64,000 nucleotides of DNA from Paracoccaceae bacterium (lineage in GTDB: Bacteria > Pseudomonadota > Alphaproteobacteria > Rhodobacterales > Rhodobacteraceae): positions 1 through 64,000 of the forward strand of contig JAPUEK010000042.1 in NCBI GenBank assembly GCA_027492585.1, read 5' to 3'. Below the pieces are notes generated by a model. It saw only the letters and a list, made by a program, of their open reading frames with translations. It did not search any database and was not told where the DNA came from. The translations under genes and the position numbers were made by a program. This document shows positions 1 to 8,644 of the stretch, piece after piece. Within the stretch, counting starts at the first letter, position 1. Every line of letters starts with the position of its first letter.

Positions 1-59
1 GGTAAGGCAGCGGTTTTTGGTACCGCCATACCTAGGTTCGAATCCTAGCGCCCCAGCCA
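1..59 (+). tRNA. tRNA-Gln(UUG), 3' part
   Basis: The first bases carry the D-loop, a GCGGT/ACCGC anticodon stem with loop TTTTGGT (anticodon TTG), a T arm containing GGTTCGAATCC, and an encoded CCA at 57-59. The 5' acceptor strand and the start of the D arm, roughly 15 nt, lie before the window. The gene is the integration target of the element that follows: its 3' end forms the left attachment core, so the tRNA remains complete after integration. Confidence 0.95.
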
Positions 60-61
60 AC
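43..61 (+). repeat. attL core, 19-bp direct repeat
   Basis: TCCTAGCGCCCCAGCCAAC covers the T-stem/acceptor 3' end of tRNA-Gln including CCA. It recurs exactly at 16202-16220, just beyond the integrase gene. The flanks differ (ACAAATTT on the left, TTCTCCAA on the right), so identity ends at the core as expected for att sites. Confidence 0.95.
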
Positions 62-98
62 ACAAATTTCCCTTATAATTCAGACACTTAGCGGGTCG

Positions 99-146
99 TC
101 CGGAACAGTCCTCCGGAACACTTTTCCGCGCCACATCACCGGAACA
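99..146 (+). repeat. Left array of TCCGGAACA repeats, 13-bp period
   Basis: Copies start at 99 and 112, with CCGGAACA again at 139. The intervening unit at 125 is degenerate (TCCGCGCCA) but keeps the 13-bp phase. The same 9-mer with the same period lies inside the right end (16094, 16107, 16120). A position just inside both att cores is what is expected of arm-type binding sites for a tyrosine integrase; that role is inferred. Confidence 0.75.
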
Positions 147-365
147 TAGCGCCTCATCGACTCGGCAACCATGCAGAAAGGGCGAGGCTTTCGCCCCGCC
201 CCTTCCGGCGTCATGGAGTAAGTAAGCACCAGCCCCGCTAGTGAGGCGTGACCGGCTGCACCACGCGGGCAAAGTGCAAAATCCCGCCGTGCCTTGTCGG
301 GGTTATGGGCATGAGGAACCCGCGCACTCACCGACTAATCGCAACGCTTCGGCCCTGCTTGGTGG

Positions 366-408
366 CCCGGCGCGTCAACCGTGTAGGTGTTGATACGGTC
401 GCGCCGGG
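366..408. other. Long inverted repeat in gene-free left end
   Basis: Arms CCCGGCGCG (366-374) and CGCGCCGGG (400-408) enclose inner arms ACCGT/ACGGT, giving about 14 paired bases with a 3-nt bulge. The stretch 62-430 otherwise holds no ORF with a convincing start or composition. The structure could belong to an RNA, a protein-binding site or the 3' end of a transcript; nothing in the sequence decides. Confidence 0.4.
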
Positions 409-430
409 GAAGTGTCGGTTGGGATGGGAA

Positions 431-460
431 GAAAAACGGGCACCTGTGAGGGTGCCCGTT
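431..460 (-). terminator. Rho-independent terminator after the 486-971 gene
   Basis: A perfect 10-bp stem (AACGGGCACC/GGTGCCCGTT, loop TGTGAG) is followed on the minus strand by a short T tract (TTTC). It lies 26 bp downstream of the 486-971 stop codon, where leftward transcription would end. Confidence 0.75.
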
Positions 461-485
461 CTGGTCTTTGTGATGGTGCTGCCGG

Positions 486-971
486 TCAGGCGGCTTTAGT
501 GTCCATGATCTCCGCTGCAATCTCCATGGCCTCGCCGGGGCGAAGTGCATCAGCGCCGCCACGCGCCCTGATTTCCAGCGCAATCTTCGCCAGCGTCGAG
601 TCGGGCGAAAGGAAAGTGAAAGCGGGCCGACCAACAACAGGTGCCAGCTTCTCGCGGATCAGCCGTGCGGCGCTGGCGTAAGTGCAGCCTTCGCGGGTCC
701 ACGTTCTAAACCCGGCACTGTCCAGCACATCGCGCATGTCACCATGGGCGAGGTCCGGCACCTTCGTGTTGATGGTCAGCACCCAATGGGCATCCTCATA
801 AAGACGGCGCTTGGTGTCATAGCTGCCACCGCCGTAACGGTATCCACCGAGAGCGTTGTGGAAGACTTCGGTGGCGGTCATGGTTGCCGCTTCGGGATTG
901 GTCGTGGTATTCATGCGAATATCGTTTGCTTGATCGTGGGATTCGGTAGACGACTTCAGAAGATCGCTCAT
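486..971 (-). CDS. Hypothetical protein of the mobile element (161 aa)
   Basis: I do not recognise a family. ATG at 971 is preceded by GAGGTG with 7-nt spacing, and a strong terminator follows, so this is very likely a real single-gene unit. The first 35 residues are polar and Thr-rich. A compact part follows with a GGYRYGGG stretch, YEDAHWVL, and an acidic helical C-terminus ending MDTKAA. There is no signal peptide or membrane segment, so it is probably cytoplasmic. Its place just inside attL, away from the structural genes, is where regulatory, excision or cargo genes usually lie. Confidence 0.7.
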   Translation of the reverse strand: MSDLLKSSTESHDQANDIRMNTTTNPEAATMTATEVFHNALGGYRYGGGSYDTKRRLYEDAHWVLTINTKVPDLAHGDMRDVLDSAGFRTWTREGCTYASAARLIREKLAPVVGRPAFTFLSPDSTLAKIALEIRARGGADALRPGEAMEIAAEIMDTKAA

Positions 972-1134
972 GGTTCACACCTCATATTGAGCGTTACGTT
1001 CTGGCCGGTGCGCTAACACCTGCCGCTCTTGCTTCGCAGCGGCGCTAACCGCTGCGGGCAAACCTACTAGTAAGCACCTTTTTTCAAGCGCGCTCTTGGC
1101 ATTATTTCGGCTAAACCATTGATTTCACACAAAC

Positions 1135-1150
1135 TGAACTGACCAGTTCA
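1135..1150. promoter_or_regulatory. Palindrome TGAACTG-AC-CAGTTCA, operator candidate
   Basis: Perfect 7-bp arms with a 2-bp spacer lie in the gap between the two leftmost minus-strand genes (972-1169). The size and symmetry fit a dimeric repressor site controlling the 486-971 gene. No repressor gene is recognised in the element, so the cognate protein is unknown. Confidence 0.5.
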
Positions 1151-1166
1151 ATCACGTTTTCGTGAT
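1151..1166 (-). terminator. Small hairpin ATCACG-TTTT-CGTGAT
   Basis: A 6-bp stem with a TTTT loop ends 3 bp past the stop codon of the 1170-1364 gene. On the minus strand there is no clean T tract after it, so it is only a weak terminator candidate. It also abuts the palindrome at 1135-1150 and may be part of one regulatory island. Confidence 0.35.
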
Positions 1167-1169
1167 AAT

Positions 1170-1364
1170 TTACCGCGCCACCACCCGCAGCCCTTCCGGC
1201 CCGTAGTTCTCGCAGCAGACCGAAGGCAGCACGTTCGCGGCCATCAGGGCCTTCACAAGTTCGTCGTGCAGGTCGGTGGTCGCGCTGGTGGCAGCGGTGA
1301 TGAACGCCCCGGCCAGATCGGCAAGCAAGCGGTCATAAGCGTTCTGGGTGAGAAAGTGGGGCAT
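1170..1364 (-). CDS. Small hypothetical protein (64 aa)
   Basis: ATG at 1364 follows AGGAAC about 8 nt upstream. The product is a short, mostly helical cytoplasmic protein (NAYDRLLADLAGAF... HDELVKALMAAN) with a CC pair near residue 49. The family is not recognised. The upstream DNA (1420-1460) is AT-rich, consistent with a promoter. Excision-directionality proteins of phages and islands are often this size, but there is no clear helix-turn-helix, so that role would be a guess. Confidence 0.6.
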   Translation of the reverse strand: MPHFLTQNAYDRLLADLAGAFITAATSATTDLHDELVKALMAANVLPSVCCENYGPEGLRVVAR

Positions 1365-1491
1365 CGGGTGTTCCTGTGTTGCTCGATGACAGGAACCTAG
1401 CCGACCGAAGATTCAGCCGTCAATCCATTAAATTACATAAATTCAATGACTTAAATAGCTGTCTGGCTAGGTAGCTGGATAGCTACGCCAC

Positions 1492-1530
1492 AAAAGAAAA
1501 CGCCCTGCCGGTCAGGTTCACCGGCAGGGC
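1492..1530 (-). terminator. Strong minus-strand terminator
   Basis: An 11-bp perfect stem (GCCCTGCCGGT/ACCGGCAGGGC, loop CAGGTTC) is followed on the minus strand by TTTTCTTTT. It is the first clear stop signal leftward of the tape-measure gene and of the 1603-1785 ORF, and probably ends the late transcript. Confidence 0.8.
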
Positions 1531-1602
1531 ATCTATAGAGGGCGTAGTTGGAAGCCAGCCCTCCCCCGTGTGTTATATTATTACACTCAAGCCAGAATCC
1601 CT

Positions 1603-1785
1603 TCAAGGGGTTTCAGCGTGGTCGTGCAAGAAAATCACCGGGCCGGAAGCTGCATGGCGTTCAGCGATAGCCACCAGTTCAGCCGGAAGGGTGCTGCAAC
1701 TTTTCAACCTGGTCTCGCGCCGGGCCGGGTTCGCCCACGGGCCTGCAAGGGCAAGGATCAGGTCTTTCGGGTCAATACGTTTCAT
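1603..1785 (-). CDS. Possible small protein (60 aa) downstream of the tape measure
   Basis: Two adjacent ATG codons (1788, 1785) follow TAGGAG; spacing favours the second. The product begins MKRIDPKDLILALAGP and is polar to amphipathic, with no recognisable family. It ends 73 bp before the strong terminator at 1492-1530. Support is the ribosome-binding site and position only; codon composition is not decisive at this length. Confidence 0.45.
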   Translation of the reverse strand: MKRIDPKDLILALAGPWANPARRETRLKSCSTLPAELVAIAERHAASGPVIFLHDHAETP

Positions 1786-1788
1786 CAT

Positions 1789-2457
1789 CGCTCCTACACT
1801 CGCCGCCTCTGGCGGCTCCCTGCGCCTCGGCCTGCGGCCTCGTTGCTGGCCTTCGCTTCGCTCCGGCCCTCGGTTCTGTTCTCTCATCCCGCCGAAGCAT
1901 CATCTGATGTTGAACAGTGTGAATATCACCTGCGGAAATAGACTATCCCCCCCCCCTCTCCATCCCAAGACGCGAAGTGTCGCGTCTGATGTGCGGGATG
2001 AAGAAAGGGGGATGTGTTCTGCGTTTAACAGTGGTGAACCGAACCTTGCTTGTCGAGCAAACCGGGCGGCTTCCATTACCCGGCGATATTCGGCGCATCC
2101 TGATCTTGCGATCAAAAGCGGTTGCAACCTTTCGGTTGCGCGACGTGACCGGCTTTCCTTCAACCTGCATCACGCCCGGCAGTTGTCACCCCATCCTTTC
2201 GGAATTGGACATTGCTGCCGTCTATTCGTGCTTCCTTCCCCTTGCGGGCGGCGGCGGCGTTTACCCCGGAACAATCCGGGCGCGTTCCTGCGTCCTACCA
2301 ACTGGACGACTTCCCCGCACCGTCTCGTATTCGGCTTTCTGGGGTTTTTCTGGCAAGGTTGGTAACGTATTCTAGGCGATTGACGATCTGCCTAGATGTG
2401 CCGGTGAGCGTCATTCCCCTAGGGTGTCTGCTCGAACCTGACTGCTTTGTGCTTGGT
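1789..2457. other. Gene-free stretch with a C10 tract
   Basis: No ORF here has a good start signal or recognisable product. It holds a run of ten C at 1947-1956 and a small hairpin AGACGCGA/TCGCGTCT at 1968-1987. In HK97-like phages the tail-tip and fibre genes lie directly downstream of the tape measure. Here that place is taken by this apparently noncoding DNA, possibly the scar of a lost tail module. Confidence 0.5.
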
Positions 2458-2499
2458 GCTGCCCGTTAGGGTATGTTGAACATAACCGGAACGGGCAGC
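2458..2499. other. Nested stem-loop after the tape-measure gene
   Basis: Outer arms GCTGCCCGTT/AACGGGCAGC enclose an inner palindrome TATGTT-G-AACATA. It starts 13 bp past the tape-measure stop codon. It lacks a T tract on either strand, so RNA 3'-end protection or an attenuator fits better than a classical terminator. Confidence 0.45.
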
Positions 2500-2511
2500 G
2501 GATTCAAGCGC

Positions 2512-4857
2512 CTATCGGGTGAGCATCCCGCCGGGTCGCATCTGTTGAATCAATTCCTTCTGGATCAGACCCCGGAACATGCGTTCGGTCTGTTCCGCCA
2601 TCTGCCGGGCCAGGTCTCCGTTCTGTTCCTGGGTTCCGCCCGAAGCGTTCACCGTCACGGGGGCGTTGATGGTGATGGCCGGTGCCGATGCCCTCGCAGG
2701 ACTCATAGGAGAGTCACCAGCGGCCCTTGCGACTTTTCCGGCGTCACCCACCAGCCCACCGCTTGCATAGCCCTTGCGGGCGCTCCTATGGAGTCTGTCG
2801 AGATTGGCAGCCCCGAGGCGCTGGACGGTTTCCTTGCTGAACACATATTCCCCGCGATGGACAACACCGGCAGGCTCATACTTCCCGCCCTGCCCCGTGA
2901 ACCCGCCATCCGCGAACCCGAGAAGCCCGCCGATCATGCCACCGATGCCGGAGCCAGAGAACAGCCCCATCAAGCCTTGCTGAAGCTGAACCTTCGCCAT
3001 CTGAAGCAGAAGCTGCGCCAAGGCTTCCTCGGCGCTCATGCTGCCATCCAGCACCGACAGGAACACATCGGACAGGGCTTCAGCCCCGCGCTTGCCTCGT
3101 TCCTCGACCTTCTTCATATCGTCGGCGGCTTTCTCGGCGGCATTGCCTGCCGCGATCTGCGCCTGTGCCAGCCGGTCAATTTCGGCGGTCAGTTCCGGGG
3201 TGATCGCGCGGCCGTCGCGTTGCGCTGCGTTCAGAAGTTCGGCCCGGATGCGCGCATACTCGATGGCATCGCCAAACTGCATCCCGGCGTCATGGGCAGC
3301 GAGAAGCGCGACGGTTTGAGCATCAAGCGCAGCCCGCTCACGGGCCAGACCTTCAACAGCCTGTTCATACTCAGCCTGTGAACGCCCGCCACCACCGCCA
3401 CCGCCGGAAGCCTTCGGAAGATCAGGCACCCCGAAGTCAGGATCATTCGGCGCAGGCGCCGGTCGCTTGGAAGCGGTCGGGGCAAGCGCGCTTGGCGGCA
3501 ACAGGTCGCCACCAGCCCCGGTCAGAGGAATCCCGGTGTCCATCTGGGTAAGCGCGCTGATCTCGTTCCGGGCGGCACGGGCGGCGCTGGGAAGCTTGGC
3601 GATCCAGTCCAGGAGCGATTGCACCTGCCCGATAACACCACCAAGACGCGCTTGGTCGAGCGCGCCCATTTCCGCGATGGTGTTCTGCGCCTCGGTCACA
3701 ACCTCCCGCAGCCGATCGGCATATTGTTCGCCGGTAATGTCGCCTGCCTCAAAGGCGCGGGCGGCATCCCCGATCCGGCTAGCAAGATCGGTCAGGGCGG
3801 TTGCGCCCGCCTCGTTGCCGATGCCGCGCAACATCATCGAAGCATCCGACAACGCCGAAACCAGCATCCGTGCTTCGGTGGCTAGGTCGGCATACTCGAT
3901 CTTCAGACTTTCGACCTGTTGAATCGCCTCCTGCGAAACCTCGGGCAATTCCCCCAAGGCACCGGCAACACCACCCCCGAGAAGCCGGGCGGTTTCGACA
4001 GGATCGAACTTCAGCTTTTCCTGCTCCCGCTCGACCAAACCGAAGTAGGTGGCGGCCTCCACCGTTGCCGTCTGCCAGAAGGTTTGCACACGCGCGGTCA
4101 GTTCGGAGTATTTGGCATCAAGATCGGCGGCCTTCTTCACCGCCCCCTCATCCCAGACAAGGCCAAGCTCTTTCGCGCGCTCGATCTGCAACTGGATACC
4201 GGCAGCGCCCTTGTCGAGAAGGTTTGCGAATTGCTCCCCGCCGCTGCCACCGAAGATCTCTTCCAGAAGGAATGACTGGCCCGCCTGATCGAAAGACTTC
4301 AGCCGGTCGAGAATATCCACCACAAGGGCGGAAGGATCTTTCAACTTGGTCTTCAGGTCTTCGGCGGAATAGCCAAGCTTCTTGAAAGCCTCGGCCCCTG
4401 CCCCGGTGCCATCAAGGAAGAACTCCCCGGCCCGGATATGCAGTTCCTTAAAACCATCGGTCAGGGCGTCAATACTCACCCTGTTCTGATCGGCAACGAA
4501 CTTCCATTGCTGGAAGGCTTCAACCTGCATCCCTGCCCGCTTGGCGGAATCTCCGATCTCGGCAATGGCGCGGGCCTGTTGTCGCATCGAACTGACAACG
4601 CCCGCCACGCCCATGCCTGCGACAGTGCCAGCGATACCGGCAATCTTCGGCATGGCAATGGCCTTGAAGGCAGCACCGATACGCCCGCCCATGCCTTCAT
4701 AGGTGGTGGCGATCTTGTCGGCAGACTGCTTGGCCTTCGCCTCCATCTGCTTTGAGGCTTTGGCCTGAATGGAATTGGCGCGGGCGAAGTCGCGTTGAAG
4801 CTGGCGGGTCTGCGCTTCAAGCTTGATGATCAAGCCCATCATATCGGCATCGGACAT
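2512..4857 (-). CDS. Phage tail tape measure protein
   Basis: 781 aa. An N-terminal coiled coil (about residues 8-55, [13 protein letters not shown] then [13 protein letters not shown]) is followed by a hydrophobic Gly/Ala segment (about 68-95), a long helical middle, a poly-Gly linker near 485, and a lambda-type tail-protein C-terminus ([19 protein letters not shown] then [26 protein letters not shown]). Such proteins set tail length and are threaded through the tail tube. ATG at 4857 has GAGGTAA upstream; TerL ends 13 bp before. It is remarkable here because no tail tube or tail tip gene accompanies it, and the usual chaperone partners lie 6-8 kb away. Confidence 0.9.
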   Translation of the reverse strand: MSDADMMGLIIKLEAQTRQLQRDFARANSIQAKASKQMEAKAKQSADKIATTYEGMGGRIGAAFKAIAMPKIAGIAGTVAGMGVAGVVSSMRQQARAIAEIGDSAKRAGMQVEAFQQWKFVADQNRVSIDALTDGFKELHIRAGEFFLDGTGAGAEAFKKLGYSAEDLKTKLKDPSALVVDILDRLKSFDQAGQSFLLEEIFGGSGGEQFANLLDKGAAGIQLQIERAKELGLVWDEGAVKKAADLDAKYSELTARVQTFWQTATVEAATYFGLVEREQEKLKFDPVETARLLGGGVAGALGELPEVSQEAIQQVESLKIEYADLATEARMLVSALSDASMMLRGIGNEAGATALTDLASRIGDAARAFEAGDITGEQYADRLREVVTEAQNTIAEMGALDQARLGGVIGQVQSLLDWIAKLPSAARAARNEISALTQMDTGIPLTGAGGDLLPPSALAPTASKRPAPAPNDPDFGVPDLPKASGGGGGGGRSQAEYEQAVEGLARERAALDAQTVALLAAHDAGMQFGDAIEYARIRAELLNAAQRDGRAITPELTAEIDRLAQAQIAAGNAAEKAADDMKKVEERGKRGAEALSDVFLSVLDGSMSAEEALAQLLLQMAKVQLQQGLMGLFSGSGIGGMIGGLLGFADGGFTGQGGKYEPAGVVHRGEYVFSKETVQRLGAANLDRLHRSARKGYASGGLVGDAGKVARAAGDSPMSPARASAPAITINAPVTVNASGGTQEQNGDLARQMAEQTERMFRGLIQKELIQQMRPGGMLTR

Positions 4858-4870
4858 ACTCTTTACCTCA

Positions 4871-6502
4871 TCAGATACAGGTCAGCCCGAGAACATCGGG
4901 ATCGTCATAGCGGGAACGCTTGTTATGAGCGGTCACGGCTCGGGATACGGCCATTGCAGAGGCAATGGCGGCATCAATCTTGCCGTTGGATCGTTGCTTG
5001 TGCATCCGAACCAAGCCCGATTGCGGATTGGTCGAGACGGCCACATTGTCAAAGTGCTGGCGCAGAACCGGGTCGCCATTGTGGCGAATCAACTCACCGT
5101 TCACCGTGCGGATGAGGTTTCCCGTCGCCTCCGACATGATCAGCGCGCTTTGCGGATGGGTGAAGACAGGCAAGCCCGCATCGGCCAGGTTCTGTGTCAG
5201 GACGCGCGCTAGGGCCGGGTCCACCGCGATCTCCTGCACGTCATAGGTCGCGCACAACTCGCGGATATGGTCCTCAACCTGCTTCTGGTCGATCACCCCG
5301 CCGGGGCAAAGCTGGATCAGGTCCAGATCGGCCCATTGCTTGTAGGGCGCGCGGTCGCGGTGGCCTTTGGCTTCAAGATCAGCCCCCGGCACGAAACAGG
5401 TGTTGCGAAGCGTCACCTGCCCGTCAGGGTGGCGGAAGGCAATCGCAACTGCGGTCAGGTCGCCCGATTGCGACATATCCACCCCGACATAGGCCGGAAG
5501 CTGCTCAAGGTCGGCTGCGTCGTCGTCAAGCTTGCGCCGGTCATAGGACGGCATATCAAAGAGCGGATCGCGGCTGTTCCCGTGCCACTTGTTCAGGTGG
5601 TATTGCTGGAAGCCATAAGCCGCCGAAGGCATGTGCTGCGCCCGCTGCGCCTTGTTCCGCAGGTCTTTCAGATCTTGGAACCCGTCCTTCAGGCCGGGAT
5701 TGCAGCGATGCCAAACCGCTTCATCGGTCCAGTCGTCACCCTCCTGCATCTCAAAGAGGATCGGCAGAACCGAAGGGTCATGCACCTTGCCCAAGGCCAC
5801 GTCGCGCGCATAGGCGTATTGATCGGCGGCGAAGCCTTCTGCGCCACGTCCGGCGGTGGTGGCGGTGATGATCAGCCCGTTCCGGCTCTTGGACACGCCG
5901 GATTCCAGAACTTCCCACATCTCGGCCCCTGCACCTTCCTTCCATGCGTGAATCTCATCGCAAAGAACAAAGGTCGGGGTGGTGCCGTTCTGCCGGGAAC
6001 CATCCGAAGAAACAACTTCAAGCTTCGACTCGAAGCCTTTGATCAGGCTCTCAATCTCTTTGGCGGCGTTGCGCTGGTCAACGATCTTGGTCTTGGCTCC
6101 AAGCCGTAGGTCGAGCTTCACGATATTCGTTGCTTCCTTGAAGGCGATACCAGCCTGCCGCTTGTCGCAGGCTGCAAACACCAGCTCCCCGCCCGGCACC
6201 TTCTCCGGGCCGATCAGGTGCAGGAGCGACAGTGCAGCGGAAAGGCTGGTCTTCCGGTTGCCGCGCGGGATGAAGAAGAACACCCGTGTTACGATCCGGT
6301 CGCCGTCTGCATCGCGCGGCCCATAGATCGCCCTGACAATGCGCTCCTGCCATGGGTAAAGCGTGAAGGCCCGGCCCGGCTGGTCGCTCTTGATGTGGCG
6401 CAGGGCGCGCAGGAAGTTCACGGCGCGCTCACCGTGGCCCAGAGGGTCAGGAATGGGGCTGGTGTCAAACACCCATGCCGGGAAGGTGGAAGGCGCGGCC
6501 AT
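4871..6502 (-). CDS. Phage terminase large subunit
   Basis: ATP-driven DNA-packaging motor and nuclease of the HK97-type TerL family. The ATPase half has a Walker-A-like PRGNRKTS near residue 80 and a Walker-B FVLCDEIH. The nuclease half starts at [15 protein letters not shown] and includes IAVDPAL and a late Asp in [10 protein letters not shown], giving the acidic residues of an RNase-H-like fold. Length (about 543 aa) is normal. TTG at 6508 would overlap the TerS stop as TTGA; ATG at 6502 is equally possible and used here. It follows TerS with translational coupling. Confidence 0.95.
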   Translation of the reverse strand: MAAPSTFPAWVFDTSPIPDPLGHGERAVNFLRALRHIKSDQPGRAFTLYPWQERIVRAIYGPRDADGDRIVTRVFFFIPRGNRKTSLSAALSLLHLIGPEKVPGGELVFAACDKRQAGIAFKEATNIVKLDLRLGAKTKIVDQRNAAKEIESLIKGFESKLEVVSSDGSRQNGTTPTFVLCDEIHAWKEGAGAEMWEVLESGVSKSRNGLIITATTAGRGAEGFAADQYAYARDVALGKVHDPSVLPILFEMQEGDDWTDEAVWHRCNPGLKDGFQDLKDLRNKAQRAQHMPSAAYGFQQYHLNKWHGNSRDPLFDMPSYDRRKLDDDAADLEQLPAYVGVDMSQSGDLTAVAIAFRHPDGQVTLRNTCFVPGADLEAKGHRDRAPYKQWADLDLIQLCPGGVIDQKQVEDHIRELCATYDVQEIAVDPALARVLTQNLADAGLPVFTHPQSALIMSEATGNLIRTVNGELIRHNGDPVLRQHFDNVAVSTNPQSGLVRMHKQRSNGKIDAAIASAMAVSRAVTAHNKRSRYDDPDVLGLTCI

Positions 6503-6504
6503 CG

Positions 6505-6903
6505 TCAAATGTCCAGCGGGTTCGGGCTGGTGTCGCCGCCATCTGGATCAGAACCCGCACCGATCCGCGCCCGGCTCACCGGGTCTAGCCCTAGGGTCGC
6601 GGCGATCTGACGGGCGGTCTGCGCCGCCCGGTTCTGAACACCGAACAATTTCGGGTCGATCACCCCGCCCGCAAGTTGACGCTCAACTTCAACTTGGCGA
6701 ACCAAGCCGCTCATAAGGCAGTAAGTTTCGACCTGTGCCAGATCGGCGGCATTGATGGTTCGCCGGGCGACAAGCACCGGCAGAACCCGCTTCCACTCGG
6801 CCCGCGCATAGGTGCTGAACCACGCGGGCGCTTTGGGAACCCGAAGAATCGGCTCCTGATCGGCGGCGATCCGGGGCTTGACCCCGCGAAGGTGCTTGCT
6901 CAT
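6505..6903 (-). CDS. Phage terminase small subunit, P27 family
   Basis: 132 aa from MSKHLRG. P27-type TerS features are visible: a basic N-terminus, the PAWFSTYARAEWKRVLPVL segment, a helical ADLAQVETYCLMSGLV region and a C-terminal acidic tail. It recognises the packaging site and loads TerL. The ATG at 6903 overlaps the adaptor stop as ATGA, so the genes are translationally coupled. Confidence 0.88.
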   Translation of the reverse strand: MSKHLRGVKPRIAADQEPILRVPKAPAWFSTYARAEWKRVLPVLVARRTINAADLAQVETYCLMSGLVRQVEVERQLAGGVIDPKLFGVQNRAAQTARQIAATLGLDPVSRARIGAGSDPDGGDTSPNPLDI

Positions 6904-7211
6904 GCCGCCACCGCCCGCAGTTCCAAGCCCTTCCTGCGCCCGATCTCTGCAATGGCGACGATGTTCCATACCTTGCCGCCGTGCAGGATGCGGTCAGAGA
7001 CCGACACGCCCGGAAGCCAGCGGATCAGGAACGCGGCGGTGTTGCTGGTGCCTTCGCCGTAGCTGGTCAGGAACTCGCTGATACCGGCTTGGCGTAGTTC
7101 CGCCTTCCCGGTGGCATAGGTGGCCCAAGTCTGAACCTGTTGATGGTTCGCCCCTTTGGTCTTGGTCAGCCGCTGTAGTTCGATCACATGCTGAAGTTTC
7201 CCGGCCTGCAT
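6900..7211 (-). CDS. Phage head-tail adaptor (closure) protein
   Basis: 103 aa starting MQAGKLQHVIELQRLTK, the typical opening of the SPP1 gp16-like head-tail joining family. These form a ring under the portal/connector to close the filled head. The ATG at 7211 overlaps the preceding DUF3168 stop (ATGA) and its own stop overlaps TerS. An earlier in-frame Met at 7226 exists but lies inside the preceding gene. Confidence 0.85.
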   Translation of the reverse strand: MQAGKLQHVIELQRLTKTKGANHQQVQTWATYATGKAELRQAGISEFLTSYGEGTSNTAAFLIRWLPGVSVSDRILHGGKVWNIVAIAEIGRRKGLELRAVAA

Positions 7212-7633
7212 CAGTCGGCCCTCCACCGCAGCACCGCCCGCAGAGCGATAGCACCGTGCGTATAGGACCGCTCAGGCGCAGGATCTCGCATCCAGACCAG
7301 TTCCGGGCGCTGCCAGTCGTCAATGGCGAAGCCATCGGGCCGGGGCGCATCCATCAGGGCCAGCATGGCGGCGGCGGCAATCGCCTGCGCCACCGTAGAG
7401 CCATCTTCCACGGCCCAGAGGTGCAACATCATGCAGACCTCGGCCACGGCATGACCGCCCGCCGCATGGCCCAGGAACACCACCCGCGCCGGTGCCATCA
7501 CGATTGCAGGCATGTCAGCCGGGCGGATTGATCCGGTCGAGATGTTCAGCGGGTCAATCAGCGCCGTGATCTTCGGAACAGCAGTCAGCGTGTCACCGAT
7601 CAGCGTCTGAAGGGCAAGGGTCGGGTCCATCAT
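7211..7633 (-). CDS. DUF3168 tail-completion protein
   Basis: About 140 aa starting MMDPTLALQTLIGDTLTAVPKI. Length, N-terminal helix and conserved C-terminal beta region (THGAIALRAVLRWRAD) match DUF3168 proteins, which terminate tail tubes or join the tail to the head completion ring. The start (7633 or 7630) overlaps the gp10 stop. In this element it is one of few tail-interface parts present, consistent with a head able to accept a tail. Confidence 0.8.
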   Translation of the reverse strand: MMDPTLALQTLIGDTLTAVPKITALIDPLNISTGSIRPADMPAIVMAPARVVFLGHAAGGHAVAEVCMMLHLWAVEDGSTVAQAIAAAAMLALMDAPRPDGFAIDDWQRPELVWMRDPAPERSYTHGAIALRAVLRWRAD

Positions 7634-8088
7634 TCCGCAGCCCTCTTCACTTCGGCCCGGATCACGCGGCGCAGGCGGTTCTTCACCCTCTTCATGTTCA
7701 GCCGCCAAGCTGGCAGCAGGAAGGGTTCCGCAGGCATCTTGCCCGTGCTGGTGCCGTCCTTGTGGTGGCGCTCTTCGGTGCCGAACTCCACAAGATGTCC
7801 GTGGCGCGCATCAGGGCTGCCAGCGGTGACGAAAGCCTGCCCGTCTTCGGCGGTGCGCCTGCCGCCGTTGGCGGCATAGGCCGGTGTCGTCTCGCCGGGG
7901 CCGGTGGCATCAATCGAGTCGAGCAAGGCACCCGTGCGCCGTGAGGTTTCGGCAAGGGAGCGGGCATCAGCCGCCACTTCCTCCGCAGATCGCTTCAGCG
8001 CGGGGTTCAGCGCCTTGGCGACCTCCGCCGGGATGGCAGCGAGGCGTCGTGCCAGAGCCTCAGAGCCTTTGACATAGCGGCCCATCAT
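7630..8088 (-). CDS. HK97 gp10-like head-tail joining protein
   Basis: 152 aa. It begins MMGRYVKGSEALARRLAAIP, contains the AADARSLAETSRRTGALLDSI helix and a VEFGTEERH segment, and ends with a basic helix (RRVIRAEVKRAAE), as in HK97 gp10-family neck proteins. It overlaps the connector gene by 4 bp on one side and DUF3168 on the other. Confidence 0.85.
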   Translation of the reverse strand: MMGRYVKGSEALARRLAAIPAEVAKALNPALKRSAEEVAADARSLAETSRRTGALLDSIDATGPGETTPAYAANGGRRTAEDGQAFVTAGSPDARHGHLVEFGTEERHHKDGTSTGKMPAEPFLLPAWRLNMKRVKNRLRRVIRAEVKRAAE

Positions 8089-8387
8089 GCGGCCTCCGGC
8101 TGGGGCCGGTGGCCTGTGACGCGATCCTTCAGCGGCGACAGAAGATCATGCACCCCGAACGGAAGCTGGTAGGGGCTGGCAAAGGTGACGCCCTCGCGGC
8201 TCTCATACTGGTGCGCCACCAAGAGAAGAGCCGCCTGCACCATCAAGGCGTTGTCGGCGGTGAAGGGCTGGCCCGTGTAAGCTTGAACCCATGCCTCGGC
8301 CACGTTGCCGTAATGGGTCAGAAGTTCGGGGTCGCGGTCGTCGTCAAGGTTCAGATGCGCCCGGATCAGGGCAATTGGCAGGGGCAT
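8085..8387 (-). CDS. Phage head-tail connector, gp6-like
   Basis: 100 aa. The N-terminus (LIRAHLNLDDDRDPELLTHY) and the following helices with YTGQPF and LLLVAHQYESRE match the Phage_connect_1/gp6 family, which docks on the portal. It is the first gene of the left structural block. An AT-rich repeat shared with the portal gene lies 37 bp upstream of its start. No good Shine-Dalgarno is visible before the ATG. Confidence 0.88.
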   Translation of the reverse strand: MPLPIALIRAHLNLDDDRDPELLTHYGNVAEAWVQAYTGQPFTADNALMVQAALLLVAHQYESREGVTFASPYQLPFGVHDLLSPLKDRVTGHRPQPEAA

Positions 8388-8423
8388 ACTCGATACTCAC
8401 ACAGAGGCAGGACATGCTTATGT

Positions 8424-8463
8424 GGTATCATAATACCGCATCCGATGAAAGTTATATTGTAAC
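8424..8463 (-). promoter_or_regulatory. AT-rich control region upstream of the gp6-to-tape-measure block
   Basis: 8424-8441 carries, on the minus strand, ATGCGGTATTATGATACC, matching 17 of 18 bases of 14219-14236 upstream of the portal gene. Further upstream, GTTATATTGTAAC at 8451-8463 resembles GTTATAGTATTAC at 14262-14274. Position before the first gene of both structural blocks suggests a shared promoter or operator for late expression. Confidence 0.65.
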
Positions 8464-8644
8464 ACTTCCTGCGCGCAGCACCACACGCCGGTTCCCTGAT
8501 AGGGGTGGAAGTTGAGGGATACCCCCGTCATAACTCTCGTGGTAAAATCAAACTCAATATTCTCGAATCTTTTGACAAGATAAAGCGCCACGCCATCATT
8601 GGCAGTCAGGATTACGGGCAATAGAAATATCATCGGAGGACTAA

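Noticed and set aside
1977-2375. 132-codon plus-strand ORF and smaller minus-strand ORFs in the gene-poor stretch
   Set aside because: No ribosome-binding site, mixed Cys/Arg/Ser-rich composition, no domain; kept as noncoding.
2473-3381. 302-codon plus-strand ORF in the tape-measure gene
   Set aside because: No start signal and no recognisable product; antisense to a gene with a good Shine-Dalgarno and tape-measure motifs.
8418-8633. 71-codon minus-strand ORF upstream of the cargo gene
   Set aside because: It runs across the shared AT-rich control site, lacks a ribosome-binding site and has no family.
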